DNA of 64,000 nucleotides from CAIWTU01 sp963815135 (GTDB taxonomy: Bacteria; Desulfobacterota; Desulfuromonadia; Geobacterales; Geobacteraceae), in assembly GCA_963815135.1 (NCBI GenBank), contig CAWFFO010000011.1:496001-560000 (forward strand), in the 5' to 3' direction. Both the position numbers and the translations under genes were made by a program. Under the pieces are notes generated by a model, which was not told the DNA's origin, searched no databases, and saw nothing but the letters and a program-made list of their open reading frames with translations. This document shows, one piece after another, positions 53,827 to 62,776 of this stretch; position 1 is the stretch's first letter; every line of letters starts with the position of its first letter.

Positions 53827-55227
53827 ATGGACCAGTTCGGCAAAAGGTTACTAAGAGAAGGTGTAATAACTGAATCTCAGCTCGACCAGGCCCTTGAGAG
53901 GCAGAAACGGCATGGTGGAAGGCTGGGGCAGAATCTCGTAGCACTGAATGTGCTCGATGAAGAGACCCTGGACAGATTTTTCAAAATGCATCCGGTTGTG
54001 CCCAAAACCGTTGAAGAAACGGGTTTGTCCATATCGTTTATCGCCGATCTGGTCATGAAACATCTCCTTGTGCTCGGCGAATTCAAGCTGGCGGATGTGG
54101 CAGAGGTCATCGGGCTGCCAATTTCCGTAATCGATTCGGTAATCGAGGTCTTGCGGAGGGACAAATATGTCGAAGTGAAAGGTGGCACCGGCTTCGCCAC
54201 CGTAACTTACACATTCAAGATCACGGATAACGGTATCAGGCGGGGTAACGAACTCATGGAGTTGTGCCGTTACGCAGGCCCGGCACCCGTTACTCTCGAA
54301 ATGTACAAAAAAATGGTGGCCCTGCAGACGATCAAGAGTATCGTTGTCAGTGAAGATACGGTGAAAAGGGCTTTTTCCCATCTTATTATCAGCGATAAAC
54401 TGCTGAAACGCCTGGGGCCTGCCATAAGTTCGGGGAAAGCGCTCTTTTTCTACGGACCACCCGGAAACGGCAAGACCGCAATTGCCGAAACGATCGGCAA
54501 GATCATGCCCGACACGATATACATCCCTCATGCGATTACCGTCGGCGGGCAGATAATAAGCCTGTTCGATCCTGTTAACCATATCCCGGCGGATAACGGC
54601 AGCGACATGGAAGATATCGACCGAAGATGGTTAAGGATCAAGAGGCCTGTTGTTATGACGGGAGGGGAACTGACCCTGCGGATGCTCGACCTGGATTTCA
54701 ATCCTATTTCGAAATATTATGAAGCCTCCCTGCAAATGAAGGCGAATAACGGCGTCTTTATCGCCGACGATTTCGGGCGGCAACAGATAGAGCCTCACAG
54801 GTTCCTGAACCGCTGGATTGTGCCCTTGGACCGCAGGGTGGATTTCATGACGCTGCATACCGGGATGATGTTTGTCATACCTTTTGACATGCTGGTGGTA
54901 TTCGCAACAAATCTCGAACCAAAGGAGCTGGTCGACGAAGCCTTCCTGAGACGGATCCGTTACAAGATCAAGATCGAACAGCCTTCAATAGCCGAATTCG
55001 AGACTATTTTCAAGCTGGTTTGCAAAACCAACCACATACCGTTCAACGGTGAAACATTTGACTATCTTGTGGAAAATTATTACAGGAAATTCAATGTAAG
55101 TTTCAATGCCTGTCATCCGCGCGACATCATCGACCATGTCATCGACAACGCCCGTTATTACAATCATGCTCCCCATATGACGCGGGAGGGCATAGATATG
55201 GCCTGGCAGAATTACTTCGTAGATTGA
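53827..55227 (+). CDS. AAA ATPase with MshEN-like N-terminal domain
   Basis: 466 residues. Residues ~4-55 (FGKRLLREGVITESQLDQAL...GRLGQNLVALNVLDEETL) match the start of the MshEN/T2SSE-N domain, which in MshE binds cyclic di-GMP. The AAA domain follows: Walker A GPPGNGKT (210-217), a sensor-like VFIADDFGRQ, and RRIRYKIKIEQP (arginine finger region). It is not a secretion motor of the GspE type, since the Asp and His boxes are absent. Preceded by a TonB-like protein and a pilin, it may be a c-di-GMP-responsive accessory ATPase. A terminator follows at once. Confidence 0.7.
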   Translation: MDQFGKRLLREGVITESQLDQALERQKRHGGRLGQNLVALNVLDEETLDRFFKMHPVVPKTVEETGLSISFIADLVMKHLLVLGEFKLADVAEVIGLPISVIDSVIEVLRRDKYVEVKGGTGFATVTYTFKITDNGIRRGNELMELCRYAGPAPVTLEMYKKMVALQTIKSIVVSEDTVKRAFSHLIISDKLLKRLGPAISSGKALFFYGPPGNGKTAIAETIGKIMPDTIYIPHAITVGGQIISLFDPVNHIPADNGSDMEDIDRRWLRIKRPVVMTGGELTLRMLDLDFNPISKYYEASLQMKANNGVFIADDFGRQQIEPHRFLNRWIVPLDRRVDFMTLHTGMMFVIPFDMLVVFATNLEPKELVDEAFLRRIRYKIKIEQPSIAEFETIFKLVCKTNHIPFNGETFDYLVENYYRKFNVSFNACHPRDIIDHVIDNARYYNHAPHMTREGIDMAWQNYFVD

Positions 55228-55243
55228 TTCTACCCATCCCAAT

Positions 55244-55281
55244 AAGACCTCCGGCGATGACAATGAACCGGAGGTCTTTTC
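55244..55281 (+). terminator. Rho-independent terminator after the AAA ATPase gene
   Basis: AAGACCTCCGG (55244-55254) pairs perfectly with CCGGAGGTCTT (55268-55278), followed by TTTCTTT. Confidence 0.92.
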
Positions 55282-55622
55282 TTTACCGTTTACATCTCGT
55301 CTTCAGGCTGTCTATTGCCGCCTCTTCAATGACAAAATCCTTGAACCGGTCTGTGCCGACGGTTTTATTCAACCAGGAACGTTTATCCCAAAGACGGCAG
55401 TTGGAGATGTCCGCAGTAAGCAACTCAGGCCTGTTTCGTTGCAGCTCTTGGCGAAATGGAGTGTGGACAGCCGATATTGTCTGAACCCGCAGGGTGAGTT
55501 TGTCGGCTGTAGCGAAATGAGCTTAGAGCAGCAGAAACAGGCCTCCTGAGCGAACGGAGGATGCCTGCAACTGCCGAATCTTGGTTTATTCTGTCCCGAA
55601 TCCCGGCGTAAAACGCGGCATG
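55282..55622. other. Intergenic region holding a nested inverted repeat
   Basis: About 340 bp between convergent genes with no protein-coding signal; its main content is the 182-bp nested element at 55395-55576. Confidence 0.6.
55395..55576. repeat. Nested inverted repeat element, MITE-like or structured RNA
   Basis: Three concentric inverted repeats: CGGCAGTTG (55395-55403) with CAACTGCCG (55568-55576); AGGCCTGTTTC (55427-55437) with GAAACAGGCCT (55534-55544); ACAGCCGA (55467-55474) with TCGGCTGT (55503-55510). A side hairpin CCTCC/GGAGG lies at about 55542-55560. All are perfect. Confidence 0.75.
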
Positions 55623-56123
55623 TCAGTTTCTTTCAAGTCCCCTGAGGAAGTCGTCAATCTTTTTCCTGAGATAGGAAGGATATAATCCTGCCGGAATGGA
55701 GAAGGTGCCCGATTTGGTAACCGGAATGGCCATGCTGCCGATTCCACTGCTGACTGTCAATTCCGCGTGTATCTGGTAGGGAATTGCGTCGGGGCTCGGG
55801 TTTCGTTTGAATATTTCCAGAAGGTTGTTATAGGGGATTTTTACCGGTATCAGAAGGTCGGATGTGGAGTTTGCATAAAAATCGTATGAAGTCTTTGCAT
55901 TCCCCTTTGCCAGCGGAAGGGAGAGGACTCTTACATCATAGCTGTATTCCTTAAGTCTGAGGTCGAAGGAATTCGGGTTGTTAACCGAAAAATAAAAATC
56001 GAGTTCCATGTCCTTTGAGTCCAGACCGACCATTTTAACGCTTTTCAGCGTTATCTCCGGCTTTGTCATGAAGACCGAACAGCCGGATAAAAAGATCAGC
56101 GTCAGGAAAAGCAGAGTTTTCAT
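55623..56123 (-). CDS. LEA-type (water stress/hypersensitive response) lipoprotein
   Basis: 166 residues. A lipoprotein signal peptide with lipobox LSGC (Cys15), then an LEA_2/WHy beta domain: VNNPNSFDLRLKEYSYDVRV is the family's NPN motif. Such proteins are periplasmic or surface-anchored and of unknown function in bacteria. ATG 56123; 91 bp after the IPT protein gene on the same strand. Confidence 0.85.
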   Translation of the reverse strand: MKTLLFLTLIFLSGCSVFMTKPEITLKSVKMVGLDSKDMELDFYFSVNNPNSFDLRLKEYSYDVRVLSLPLAKGNAKTSYDFYANSTSDLLIPVKIPYNNLLEIFKRNPSPDAIPYQIHAELTVSSGIGSMAIPVTKSGTFSIPAGLYPSYLRKKIDDFLRGLERN

Positions 56124-56213
56124 GATTTTACTCCGGAGAAGTTGATTGGCAGGTAAACGAGAATACTCGTGTCGATCTGGTTGATGCTCCCGCTGTTTGC
56201 AGGAAAATTGGCG

Positions 56214-57116
56214 TCAGGGCGCCGTTATCTGGACTACGGGGCTGGATTCTCCGTTCGGATTTATTATCTGCAGCCTGATGTTCTTCGGGGAAGTATCATA
56301 TGGATACCGTTCATATATTATCTGGTTACAGTTGACGTAAACGAATTTATCTCTTCCTGCCGCGTAGGCCCCTATTCCGGGGATACTGTTCCCGTCAACG
56401 ATCAGGGAGGAATTCTGCTGGAAATTCCTGCCGTTGATAACCAGGTTGTAATAGTTCACATATTGTTCGCCCTGGGAGAGGCTGGTGATTTCCGGTTTTG
56501 CGTCGATGAATAGTGCCATTACGGTTGAATAGGCATCTCCGGTGTTCATTACCTGGACCTGATGCAGTCCGGCCTGGACATCGGGGATGGTAAAGGCCAG
56601 TGCTTCCGGAGATATGAAGCGGCTCCCGATTGCTGCCCCGTCGAACATCACCATCGACCGTTCCTGGAAATTCCTGCCGGAGATCTGGGCTTCGCGTGCT
56701 CCACCCGAATCACATGCGGAAATCTTGTCAGGCTGGATTCCTGTCACCACCGGTTTCAGGGGAAGGATAGTGAAATTATAAATGCTGCTGGAAACCCCGT
56801 CTTTGCGCTGCAGGTAGAGGGCGTACAAACCGGGATCCAGTTTTGGTATATTGAATGATAGATGTTTTGCGCTCAGGACACGCGCCGGAATCGCCGTGTT
56901 GCCCAGATAAGCCGTGATCCCGTCATTAAAGCCGTTGCCATAGAGGGTTACGCTTCCCCCGGGTTCTCCCTGCGCCGGAATTATGCTGAGAACACTGACC
57001 GGGATCCGGTGTTCTTCACTTGCCTTGGTCGCATTCGATCGAGCTGAAACCGCCACCGCGGCTTGCGCCATGAGCATGAACAGGAAAAAAGCAGCTATGG
57101 TGTATCGGAGAATCAT
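56214..57116 (-). CDS. Secreted IPT/TIG-domain protein
   Basis: 300 residues from ATG 57116 (MILRYTIAAFFLFMLMAQ, a signal peptide; GGAGG upstream). Three IPT/TIG Ig-like repeats are seen: VLSIIPAQGEPGGSVTLYGNGF (~45-125), VTGIQPDKISACDSGG...ISGRNF (~127-205) and ITSLSQGEQYVNYYNLVINGRNF (~210-298). Likely a periplasmic or surface adhesive protein. A longer frame extends to 57188 without a ribosome site. Confidence 0.82.
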   Translation of the reverse strand: MILRYTIAAFFLFMLMAQAAVAVSARSNATKASEEHRIPVSVLSIIPAQGEPGGSVTLYGNGFNDGITAYLGNTAIPARVLSAKHLSFNIPKLDPGLYALYLQRKDGVSSSIYNFTILPLKPVVTGIQPDKISACDSGGAREAQISGRNFQERSMVMFDGAAIGSRFISPEALAFTIPDVQAGLHQVQVMNTGDAYSTVMALFIDAKPEITSLSQGEQYVNYYNLVINGRNFQQNSSLIVDGNSIPGIGAYAAGRDKFVYVNCNQIIYERYPYDTSPKNIRLQIINPNGESSPVVQITAP

Positions 57117-57134
57117 GGCCACCTCCAATTGTCT

Positions 57135-57193
57135 CAAGGTTGACAGACTGAAGGAGTAAAGGTTTTTGGTTTTCCTTAAGCCTGTCAACCTTG
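57135..57193. other. 12-bp inverted repeat between lptG and the IPT gene
   Basis: CAAGGTTGACAG (57135-57146) and CTGTCAACCTTG (57182-57193) are perfect inverse copies around a 35-bp loop. No T run follows on the minus strand, so an operator or processing site is as likely as a terminator. Confidence 0.5.
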
Positions 57194-57231
57194 AATCTTT
57201 ATTGTCTATTAAAGCACTGCCGAAGCGCTTG

Positions 57232-58311
57232 TCAATCGTTGACAGTCATGGTCAGCCAAACCGCCGAGAGGGTAAAGATGAAATTAGCCGCCCAGGCTGA
57301 TACAAGGGGAGGCAGTACGCCTGTTTGTCCGAATGACAACAGGACGGCATTTGTCACGTAATAGGCAAAACCGATAATTATACTCACACCTATTCCAAAT
57401 GCGTTCCCGCTCGAACGGCTGCTTTTTATGGCGAACGGTATGCCGAGAAATGCCATGATAAAAGATGCGAAGGGCAGTGATAGCTTGGAGTGCATCTGCG
57501 CAAGATACCTGGTCGGGTCATATCCGCTTTTTTTCAGGTTTTCGCAATAGCGCCCGAGAGCGAAGAAACCGATTGTGTCGGCATGCTTGTCAAGGACTTT
57601 CAGGTCATCCAGACGTAGCTCCAATGAAACAGGTTCAACCTCGTTGCGTGTCGTGGTTGTCATGTCCTTATCCGTAATAAATCTGCTGACGGCATTTTCC
57701 AGTATCCACGACCTGCCGTTCCAGACACATTTCTCGGCTTCGGTTCTTTCCGTCGGTTGCATTCCTTCGTTTGTGTGCCAGATGGTCACACCTTCGAGGG
57801 TCTTTGTCGAGGGGGTGAAAAGTTTCGCCTGCATGACAAGATTTTTTTGCCTATACCAGATATTGTTCTGGCGGAAAAAGGCATTTGGGTTTTTGCCCTC
57901 GATTTTTACGCTTTCGATATATTTCATTTCCCTGGCAGTGTTTGCCACGATAACCTCGTCGGAGAAAAATGTGAACAGGCTGATCAGGAATGCTATGACC
58001 AGTATCGGTGCGGTTATCTTGCGAAGGCTTATGCCGCAACCGCGCATGGCGATGATCTCGCTGTTGCGGGCAAGGGTCCCGAGGGAAAGAAGCGTGGCCA
58101 TGAGAACACCCAGGGGCATTACCTGGGTGATAATTCCCGGGATCTCGTACAGAAAAAACAGGAAAATATACTCCAGTTTCCCATGGGCACGGGTAAAGCG
58201 GTTTATCTTGTCCAGAAAATCGATTACCAGGTAGATGGTGACGAACGATGTTATGCAGAGTCCCAGTATTCTGAAATATGTCGAAGCTATATAGCGGTTA
58301 AGTATCTTCAT
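57232..58311 (-). CDS. lptG: LPS export permease LptG
   Basis: 359 residues of the YjgP/YjgQ family: N-terminal spans (RYIASTYFRILGLCITSFVTIYLVI), a periplasmic beta-jellyroll (~130-260) and three C-terminal spans. Together with LptF and the LptB ATPase it lifts LPS from the inner membrane. The start overlaps the lptF stop by 4 bp (ATGA). Confidence 0.93.
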   Translation of the reverse strand: MKILNRYIASTYFRILGLCITSFVTIYLVIDFLDKINRFTRAHGKLEYIFLFFLYEIPGIITQVMPLGVLMATLLSLGTLARNSEIIAMRGCGISLRKITAPILVIAFLISLFTFFSDEVIVANTAREMKYIESVKIEGKNPNAFFRQNNIWYRQKNLVMQAKLFTPSTKTLEGVTIWHTNEGMQPTERTEAEKCVWNGRSWILENAVSRFITDKDMTTTTRNEVEPVSLELRLDDLKVLDKHADTIGFFALGRYCENLKKSGYDPTRYLAQMHSKLSLPFASFIMAFLGIPFAIKSSRSSGNAFGIGVSIIIGFAYYVTNAVLLSFGQTGVLPPLVSAWAANFIFTLSAVWLTMTVND

Positions 58312-59480
58312 AATGATTCTTTACGCTTTTCAGAAAGGTTCTGTAGCATGCGGGTAATGGCTGGAGCCAGCTCAAAAATTGGGATTCTTTTTTCATCCGC
58401 CGTTTTCCTGAACAGATACAAGCCGATTGCCAGGAGTATGATGTTAGGAATCCACATGGCGACGCCCGGATTGATCAAGCCTTTTTGCCCGAGAGTTTTC
58501 CCGATGGAAAACAGGATGTAGTTGATGACGATGACGGCTATGCTCATGGAAAAGCCCGCTGCCTTGCCGGTACGCTGGTTCTGCATTCCCAGAGGAATAC
58601 CTATCAGAACGAATACAAAACATGCAAAGGGCAGGGAAAGCCTTTTGTAAAATTCGATCAGGTAATTTCTTCTGACCATGATGTTGCCGTCCTTATCCTT
58701 TATATGTTGCCTGAGTTCGGAGAAAGACATGTCCTGTTCGTCGGTACTGACGCCGGGGGAAGCCTTGTCGAGATTTATTCCCAGGTCATAACTTGCGAAT
58801 TTTACCAGGTTATAACTTGATTTACCCATGCTCCGGTGGATGCTGCCGTCCCTCAGGTTCAACCTGATCTCTCTCTTTTCGGGGTCTGTCGCGATTGCGC
58901 CGGTTTTGGCGAAGATAGTCACCGGATCGTTCGCATTTCGGTCATCGTATATGAGTACATCTGATATCAGATGCCTTTTTCTGTCGTAATCGTCCATATA
59001 GAGCACCACGCCGGGCATGCTGTCGTTGAAAACCTTTTCCTTGAGATTGAGAGTGATCCTGGATTTAATGACATCATACAGGAAGATCTTGAAGGAGCTG
59101 TTTCCCCATGGAAGCGCATAAATCGTCATAAACATGGAAACCGCAAAGACGACCGTAGCGAATGTCAGGACGGGGGGGAGTAAACCATAGAGGCTGATCC
59201 TGCTGGCCTTCATGGCCGTTATCTCCGAGTCGGCGGAAAGTCTTCCGAATGCCAGCAGCACGGCAAGGAGAAAGGACATTGGTATGGTTACGATACAGAA
59301 GGACGGTAACATATAAGATATGAGCCGCATGATATCCGACAGCGGCAGGCCCTTAGCGATGACCATATCTGCGAGGTTCAGCATCCTTCCCATGAGCAGA
59401 ACAAAGGTAAATACGGTAAAACCCAACAGGAAAGGGGCCGTAATTTCCCTTAGAATATAGAAATGAATAATCTTCTTCAT
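58308..59480 (-). CDS. lptF: LPS export permease LptF
   Basis: 390 residues: FYILREITAPFLLGFTVFTFVLLMGRML opening spans, periplasmic domain (~135-255), three closing spans (SLPFACFVFVLIGIPLG ...). Upstream partner of LptG. The divergent gap of 236 bp to rpsB carries the rpsB promoter. Confidence 0.93.
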   Translation of the reverse strand: MKKIIHFYILREITAPFLLGFTVFTFVLLMGRMLNLADMVIAKGLPLSDIMRLISYMLPSFCIVTIPMSFLLAVLLAFGRLSADSEITAMKASRISLYGLLPPVLTFATVVFAVSMFMTIYALPWGNSSFKIFLYDVIKSRITLNLKEKVFNDSMPGVVLYMDDYDRKRHLISDVLIYDDRNANDPVTIFAKTGAIATDPEKREIRLNLRDGSIHRSMGKSSYNLVKFASYDLGINLDKASPGVSTDEQDMSFSELRQHIKDKDGNIMVRRNYLIEFYKRLSLPFACFVFVLIGIPLGMQNQRTGKAAGFSMSIAVIVINYILFSIGKTLGQKGLINPGVAMWIPNIILLAIGLYLFRKTADEKRIPIFELAPAITRMLQNLSEKRKESL

Positions 59481-59579
59481 ACAATCGGGAATGATACATG
59501 AGCAGAAGGAGTATGTAAATAGTAACGGTTAACATTGCGAATTGGCTCAATTTACCTTCTATCCTGACTTAAAATCCTC

Positions 59580-59608
59580 TTGCGTGGAGCAGCGGTCCAT
59601 GTTATATA
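59580..59608 (+). promoter_or_regulatory. Sigma-70 promoter of rpsB
   Basis: TTGCGT (59580-59585), 17-bp spacer, TATATA (59603-59608). The leader of about 100 nt before the ATG could carry S2 autoregulation, but no structure was identified. Confidence 0.6.
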
Positions 59609-59716
59609 TGAACGCTATTTAAATTCGCACGCCCCTGTTATTTCCCGGTGGTGACCCTGTTGTTCGGGATTCCGGGAGAGTTTCGGGAGGCGGAGGGAAA
59701 ACCAAAGGAGAGAAAA

Positions 59717-60526
59717 ATGTCGAACATTACCATGAAGGAATTGCTTGAAGCCGGTGTTCATTTCGGTCATCAGACAAAGAGATGGAACCCGAAAATGAAA
59801 CCCTATATTTTCGGGGCAAGAAACGGGATCTATATTATAGATCTGCAGAAAACAGTACGTCTGTTCAAGAATGCCTACAGCTTTGTGAGAGAAGCGGTGC
59901 AGGCTGGTGAAACCGTGCTTTTTGTAGGTACTAAGAAGCAGGCTCAGGATTCCATTGCCGAAGAAGCCCAGAGATGTAACATGTTTTACGTAAATCAGCG
60001 TTGGCTGGGCGGGATGTTGACAAATTTCGCCACCGTCAAGCAGAGTATAGACAGGCTCAAGCGGCTGGATGCGATGTTCGAGGACGGCTCGGTTGAGGCT
60101 TATACCAAAAAGGAAATGCTGACCCTCGAAAAGCAGCGTGAAAAACTTGAAAAAACCCTGGGTGGAATAAAGGGAATGAACAAACTCCCCGGTGTTATCT
60201 TCGTTGTTGACCCGAAAAATGAAACTATTGCCGTAAACGAGGCAAAAAAACTCGGTATCTCCGTGGTGGCTGTAGTAGATACAAACTGCGATCCCGACCC
60301 GATAGATTATATTATTCCCGGTAACGACGATGCTATACGCGCCATAAGACTGTTGGCCAGCAAGATGGCAGATGCAGCCATGGAGGGTGCGCAAGCCAGG
60401 GAAGTTGACCTCCAGACGGAAAAAGAAGGGGAAGGCGCGGAAACAGCCATGGCAGAAACGGTGACTGAAAACGAAGTTGCCGTGCAGTCTGCGCAAGAGG
60501 AAGCAGCCGATACTGAAGAAGCTTAG
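59717..60526 (+). CDS. rpsB: 30S ribosomal protein S2
   Basis: 269 residues, starting MSNITMKELLEAGVHFGHQTKRWNP, with FVGTKKQAQDSIAEEA and NQRWLGGMLTNF and the GVIFVVDPKNE segment, all S2 signatures. The Glu/Ala-rich tail of about 40 residues extends beyond the core. ATG 59717 has AAAGGAG upstream. It heads rpsB-tsf-pyrH-frr-uppS-cdsA. Confidence 0.98.
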   Translation: MSNITMKELLEAGVHFGHQTKRWNPKMKPYIFGARNGIYIIDLQKTVRLFKNAYSFVREAVQAGETVLFVGTKKQAQDSIAEEAQRCNMFYVNQRWLGGMLTNFATVKQSIDRLKRLDAMFEDGSVEAYTKKEMLTLEKQREKLEKTLGGIKGMNKLPGVIFVVDPKNETIAVNEAKKLGISVVAVVDTNCDPDPIDYIIPGNDDAIRAIRLLASKMADAAMEGAQAREVDLQTEKEGEGAETAMAETVTENEVAVQSAQEEAADTEEA

Positions 60527-60654
60527 CAGGTAGTATCTGATCGGCGAGGGTCCAGGATATATGCTGTCACGGCGGGTTATTACTTGCCTTAAGCTTTAAA
60601 ATAAATTTAAAAAATTGAGCCGGCTATTCAGTCGGCGGAGATTTGGAGGATAAA

Positions 60655-61305
60655 GTGAGCATAACAGCGGCACAGGTTAATGAATTGAGGAAGGTTACCG
60701 GCGCAGGTCTCATGGATTGCAAAAAAGCTCTGACGGAGACCGGTGGTGATCAGGAGAAGGCTGTCGATTACCTGCGTAAGAAGGGTTTGTCTGCGGCAGC
60801 AAAGAAAGCGGGACGTATTGCTTCCGAAGGTTTGGTCGGCTCGTACATTCATGCGGGAGGAAAAATCGGAGTACTGGTCGAAGTTAACTGCGAGACCGAT
60901 TTTGTGGCCAAGAATGAAAATTTCCAGAATTTTGTAAAAGACATAGCCATGCATATTGCGGCTGCTTCTCCGCAGTATGTACGCCGCGAGGAAGTTTCCG
61001 CCGACCTTCTGGAACGCGAAAAGGACATTTATCGGTCGAAGGCCAAGGAAACCGGCAAGCCCGATAATATCATCGAAAAAATCGTCGAAGGACAGATCGG
61101 CAAGTTTTATGCGGATATATGTCTACTCGAACAGTCATACGTCAAAGACCCTGACAAGACAATTCAGGCCTACCTGAATGAAACTATTGCAGCGATTGGC
61201 GAGAATATTTCCATCCGGCGTTTTGCCAGGTTCGCTCTTGGTGAAGGCCTTGCGAAAAAAGAAAGCGATTTCGCTGCGGAAGTCGCAGCCGCGGCCGGAA
61301 ATTAA
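60655..61305 (+). CDS. tsf: Elongation factor Ts
   Basis: 216 residues from GTG 60655 (TTGGAGG upstream). VNELRKVTGAGLMDCKKALTE opens the N-terminal module; CETDFVAKNENFQNFVKDIAMHIAAASPQY is the core motif. Exchanges GDP for GTP on EF-Tu. This is the shorter EF-Ts form with one core subdomain. A terminator follows. Confidence 0.97.
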   Translation: MSITAAQVNELRKVTGAGLMDCKKALTETGGDQEKAVDYLRKKGLSAAAKKAGRIASEGLVGSYIHAGGKIGVLVEVNCETDFVAKNENFQNFVKDIAMHIAAASPQYVRREEVSADLLEREKDIYRSKAKETGKPDNIIEKIVEGQIGKFYADICLLEQSYVKDPDKTIQAYLNETIAAIGENISIRRFARFALGEGLAKKESDFAAEVAAAAGN

Positions 61306-61311
61306 GTAAGT

Positions 61312-61346
61312 AAAAAAGCCGGCCATGAAAATGGTCGGCTTTTTTT
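61312..61346 (+). terminator. Rho-independent terminator after tsf
   Basis: AAAAAAGCCGGCCAT (61312-61326) pairs with ATGGTCGGCTTTTTT (61331-61345) with one G-U pair; the T run continues. Confidence 0.92.
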
Positions 61347-61395
61347 GTGTTCAATTCTACGAATTTCAAATCTACAGTATCAAGGCGGCAGTTAT

Positions 61396-62124
61396 ATGGG
61401 CAAACCTTTTTATAAAAGAGTACTTCTGAAGCTTTCCGGGGAGGCCCTTGCCGGCGAGCAGAAATATGGAATTGATCCGCAGACGATTATTTCCATAGCC
61501 TCTGAAATCAAGGATGTTGTGAAATCAGGTACGCAAATGGCTCTTGTCATAGGCGGCGGGAATATTTTCCGGGGATTGGCTGCTTCTTCCAAGGGAATGG
61601 ACAGAGCGAGTGCCGATTACATGGGAATGCTCGCGACAATGATAAATTCTCTCGCCATGCAGGATGCCCTGGAAAAGATCGGAGTTGACACACGCGTCCA
61701 GTCGGCTATCGAAATGAGAGAAGTTGCGGAACCTTACATTCGCCGTCGGGCCATCAGACATCTCGAAAAAGGAAGAGTGATCATTCTCGGGGCAGGTACA
61801 GGGAACCCTTATTTCACAACGGATACCGCAGCCAGTTTAAGGGCCATGGAAATCGGTGCCGAAGTCATTTTGAAGGGTACTAAAGTAGATGGCGTTTATT
61901 CGGCAGATCCGATGAAGGATCCCAATGCATTCAAATACACCCAACTGAGTTATATTGATGTACTGAAAAAAGGTCTGCAGGTCATGGACGCCACCGCCAC
62001 ATCTCTCTGCATGGACAATAAACTGCCAATAATCATATTTAATGTGAAGACGGGTGGGAATATCATCAAAGTAATTTTCGGCGAAGAAATCGGGACTATT
62101 GTCAAAGGAGATAAAAATGACTAA
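61396..62124 (+). CDS. pyrH: Uridylate kinase
   Basis: 242 residues of the amino acid kinase fold: KRVLLKLSGEALAGEQKYGI, GGGNIFRG and ILGAGTGNPYFTTDTAA. Phosphorylates UMP to UDP. ATG 61396 follows AAGGCGG. Overlaps frr by 8 bp. Confidence 0.97.
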   Translation: MGKPFYKRVLLKLSGEALAGEQKYGIDPQTIISIASEIKDVVKSGTQMALVIGGGNIFRGLAASSKGMDRASADYMGMLATMINSLAMQDALEKIGVDTRVQSAIEMREVAEPYIRRRAIRHLEKGRVIILGAGTGNPYFTTDTAASLRAMEIGAEVILKGTKVDGVYSADPMKDPNAFKYTQLSYIDVLKKGLQVMDATATSLCMDNKLPIIIFNVKTGGNIIKVIFGEEIGTIVKGDKND

Positions 62125-62674
62125 AAACGTGATCACTTCAATGAAATCCCATATGGAAAAATCCGTGGAGTCTCTTCGCAAGGAATACCAGAAGGTAAGA
62201 ACAGGCCGTGCCACAACAGCGCTTCTTGATGACATAAAAGTCAATTATTACGATGTACCGACCCAAATTAATCAGGTCGCTTCCCTCACCGTGCCGGAAG
62301 CCAGGGTCATTGTCATTCAGCCGTGGGAGTCGAAACTTATTCCACTCATCGAGAAAGCTATATTGAATGCGAATATCGGTCTTACTCCGACAAACGATGG
62401 GAAAGTGATACGCCTTTCCCTGCCGCCTCTTACAGAAGAGAGAAGAAAGGAAATCGTCAAAACCCTGAAAAAAATGGCTGAAGACGCAAAAGTAGCTATC
62501 CGCAATATCCGCAGAGATGCAAATGATGAACTGAAGAAAATGGAAAAGGACAAGAAAATATCTGAGGATGACCTGAAACGGGCGGAGAAAGATGTCCAGG
62601 ATATGACCAACAGTTTTGTTTCGAGGATTGACGAGGTATTTGCTGCAAAGGAAAAGGAAGTTATGGAAGTCTGA
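62117..62674 (+). CDS. frr: Ribosome recycling factor
   Basis: 185 residues: VRTGRATTALLDDIKVNYYDVPTQINQVAS and the PPLTEERRKEIVKTLKK segments are RRF hallmarks. Works with EF-G to split post-termination ribosomes. ATG 62117 with AAAGGAG. Confidence 0.97.
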   Translation: MTKNVITSMKSHMEKSVESLRKEYQKVRTGRATTALLDDIKVNYYDVPTQINQVASLTVPEARVIVIQPWESKLIPLIEKAILNANIGLTPTNDGKVIRLSLPPLTEERRKEIVKTLKKMAEDAKVAIRNIRRDANDELKKMEKDKKISEDDLKRAEKDVQDMTNSFVSRIDEVFAAKEKEVMEV

Positions 62675-62740
62675 AACGCCTTGAACGCACGGCTGTTTTG
62701 ACTTGCGATATTTCAGGAGATGTGATTTAATCCTTTCCAA

Positions 62741-62762
62741 CCCCTCCCGCAGGGGATTTTTT
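62741..62762 (+). terminator. Short Rho-independent terminator after frr
   Basis: CCCCT (62741-62745), loop CCCGC, AGGGG (62751-62755), then ATTTTTTG. The stem is short, so read-through into uppS is likely. Confidence 0.65.
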
Positions 62763-62776
62763 GTTTCAGGATAATC

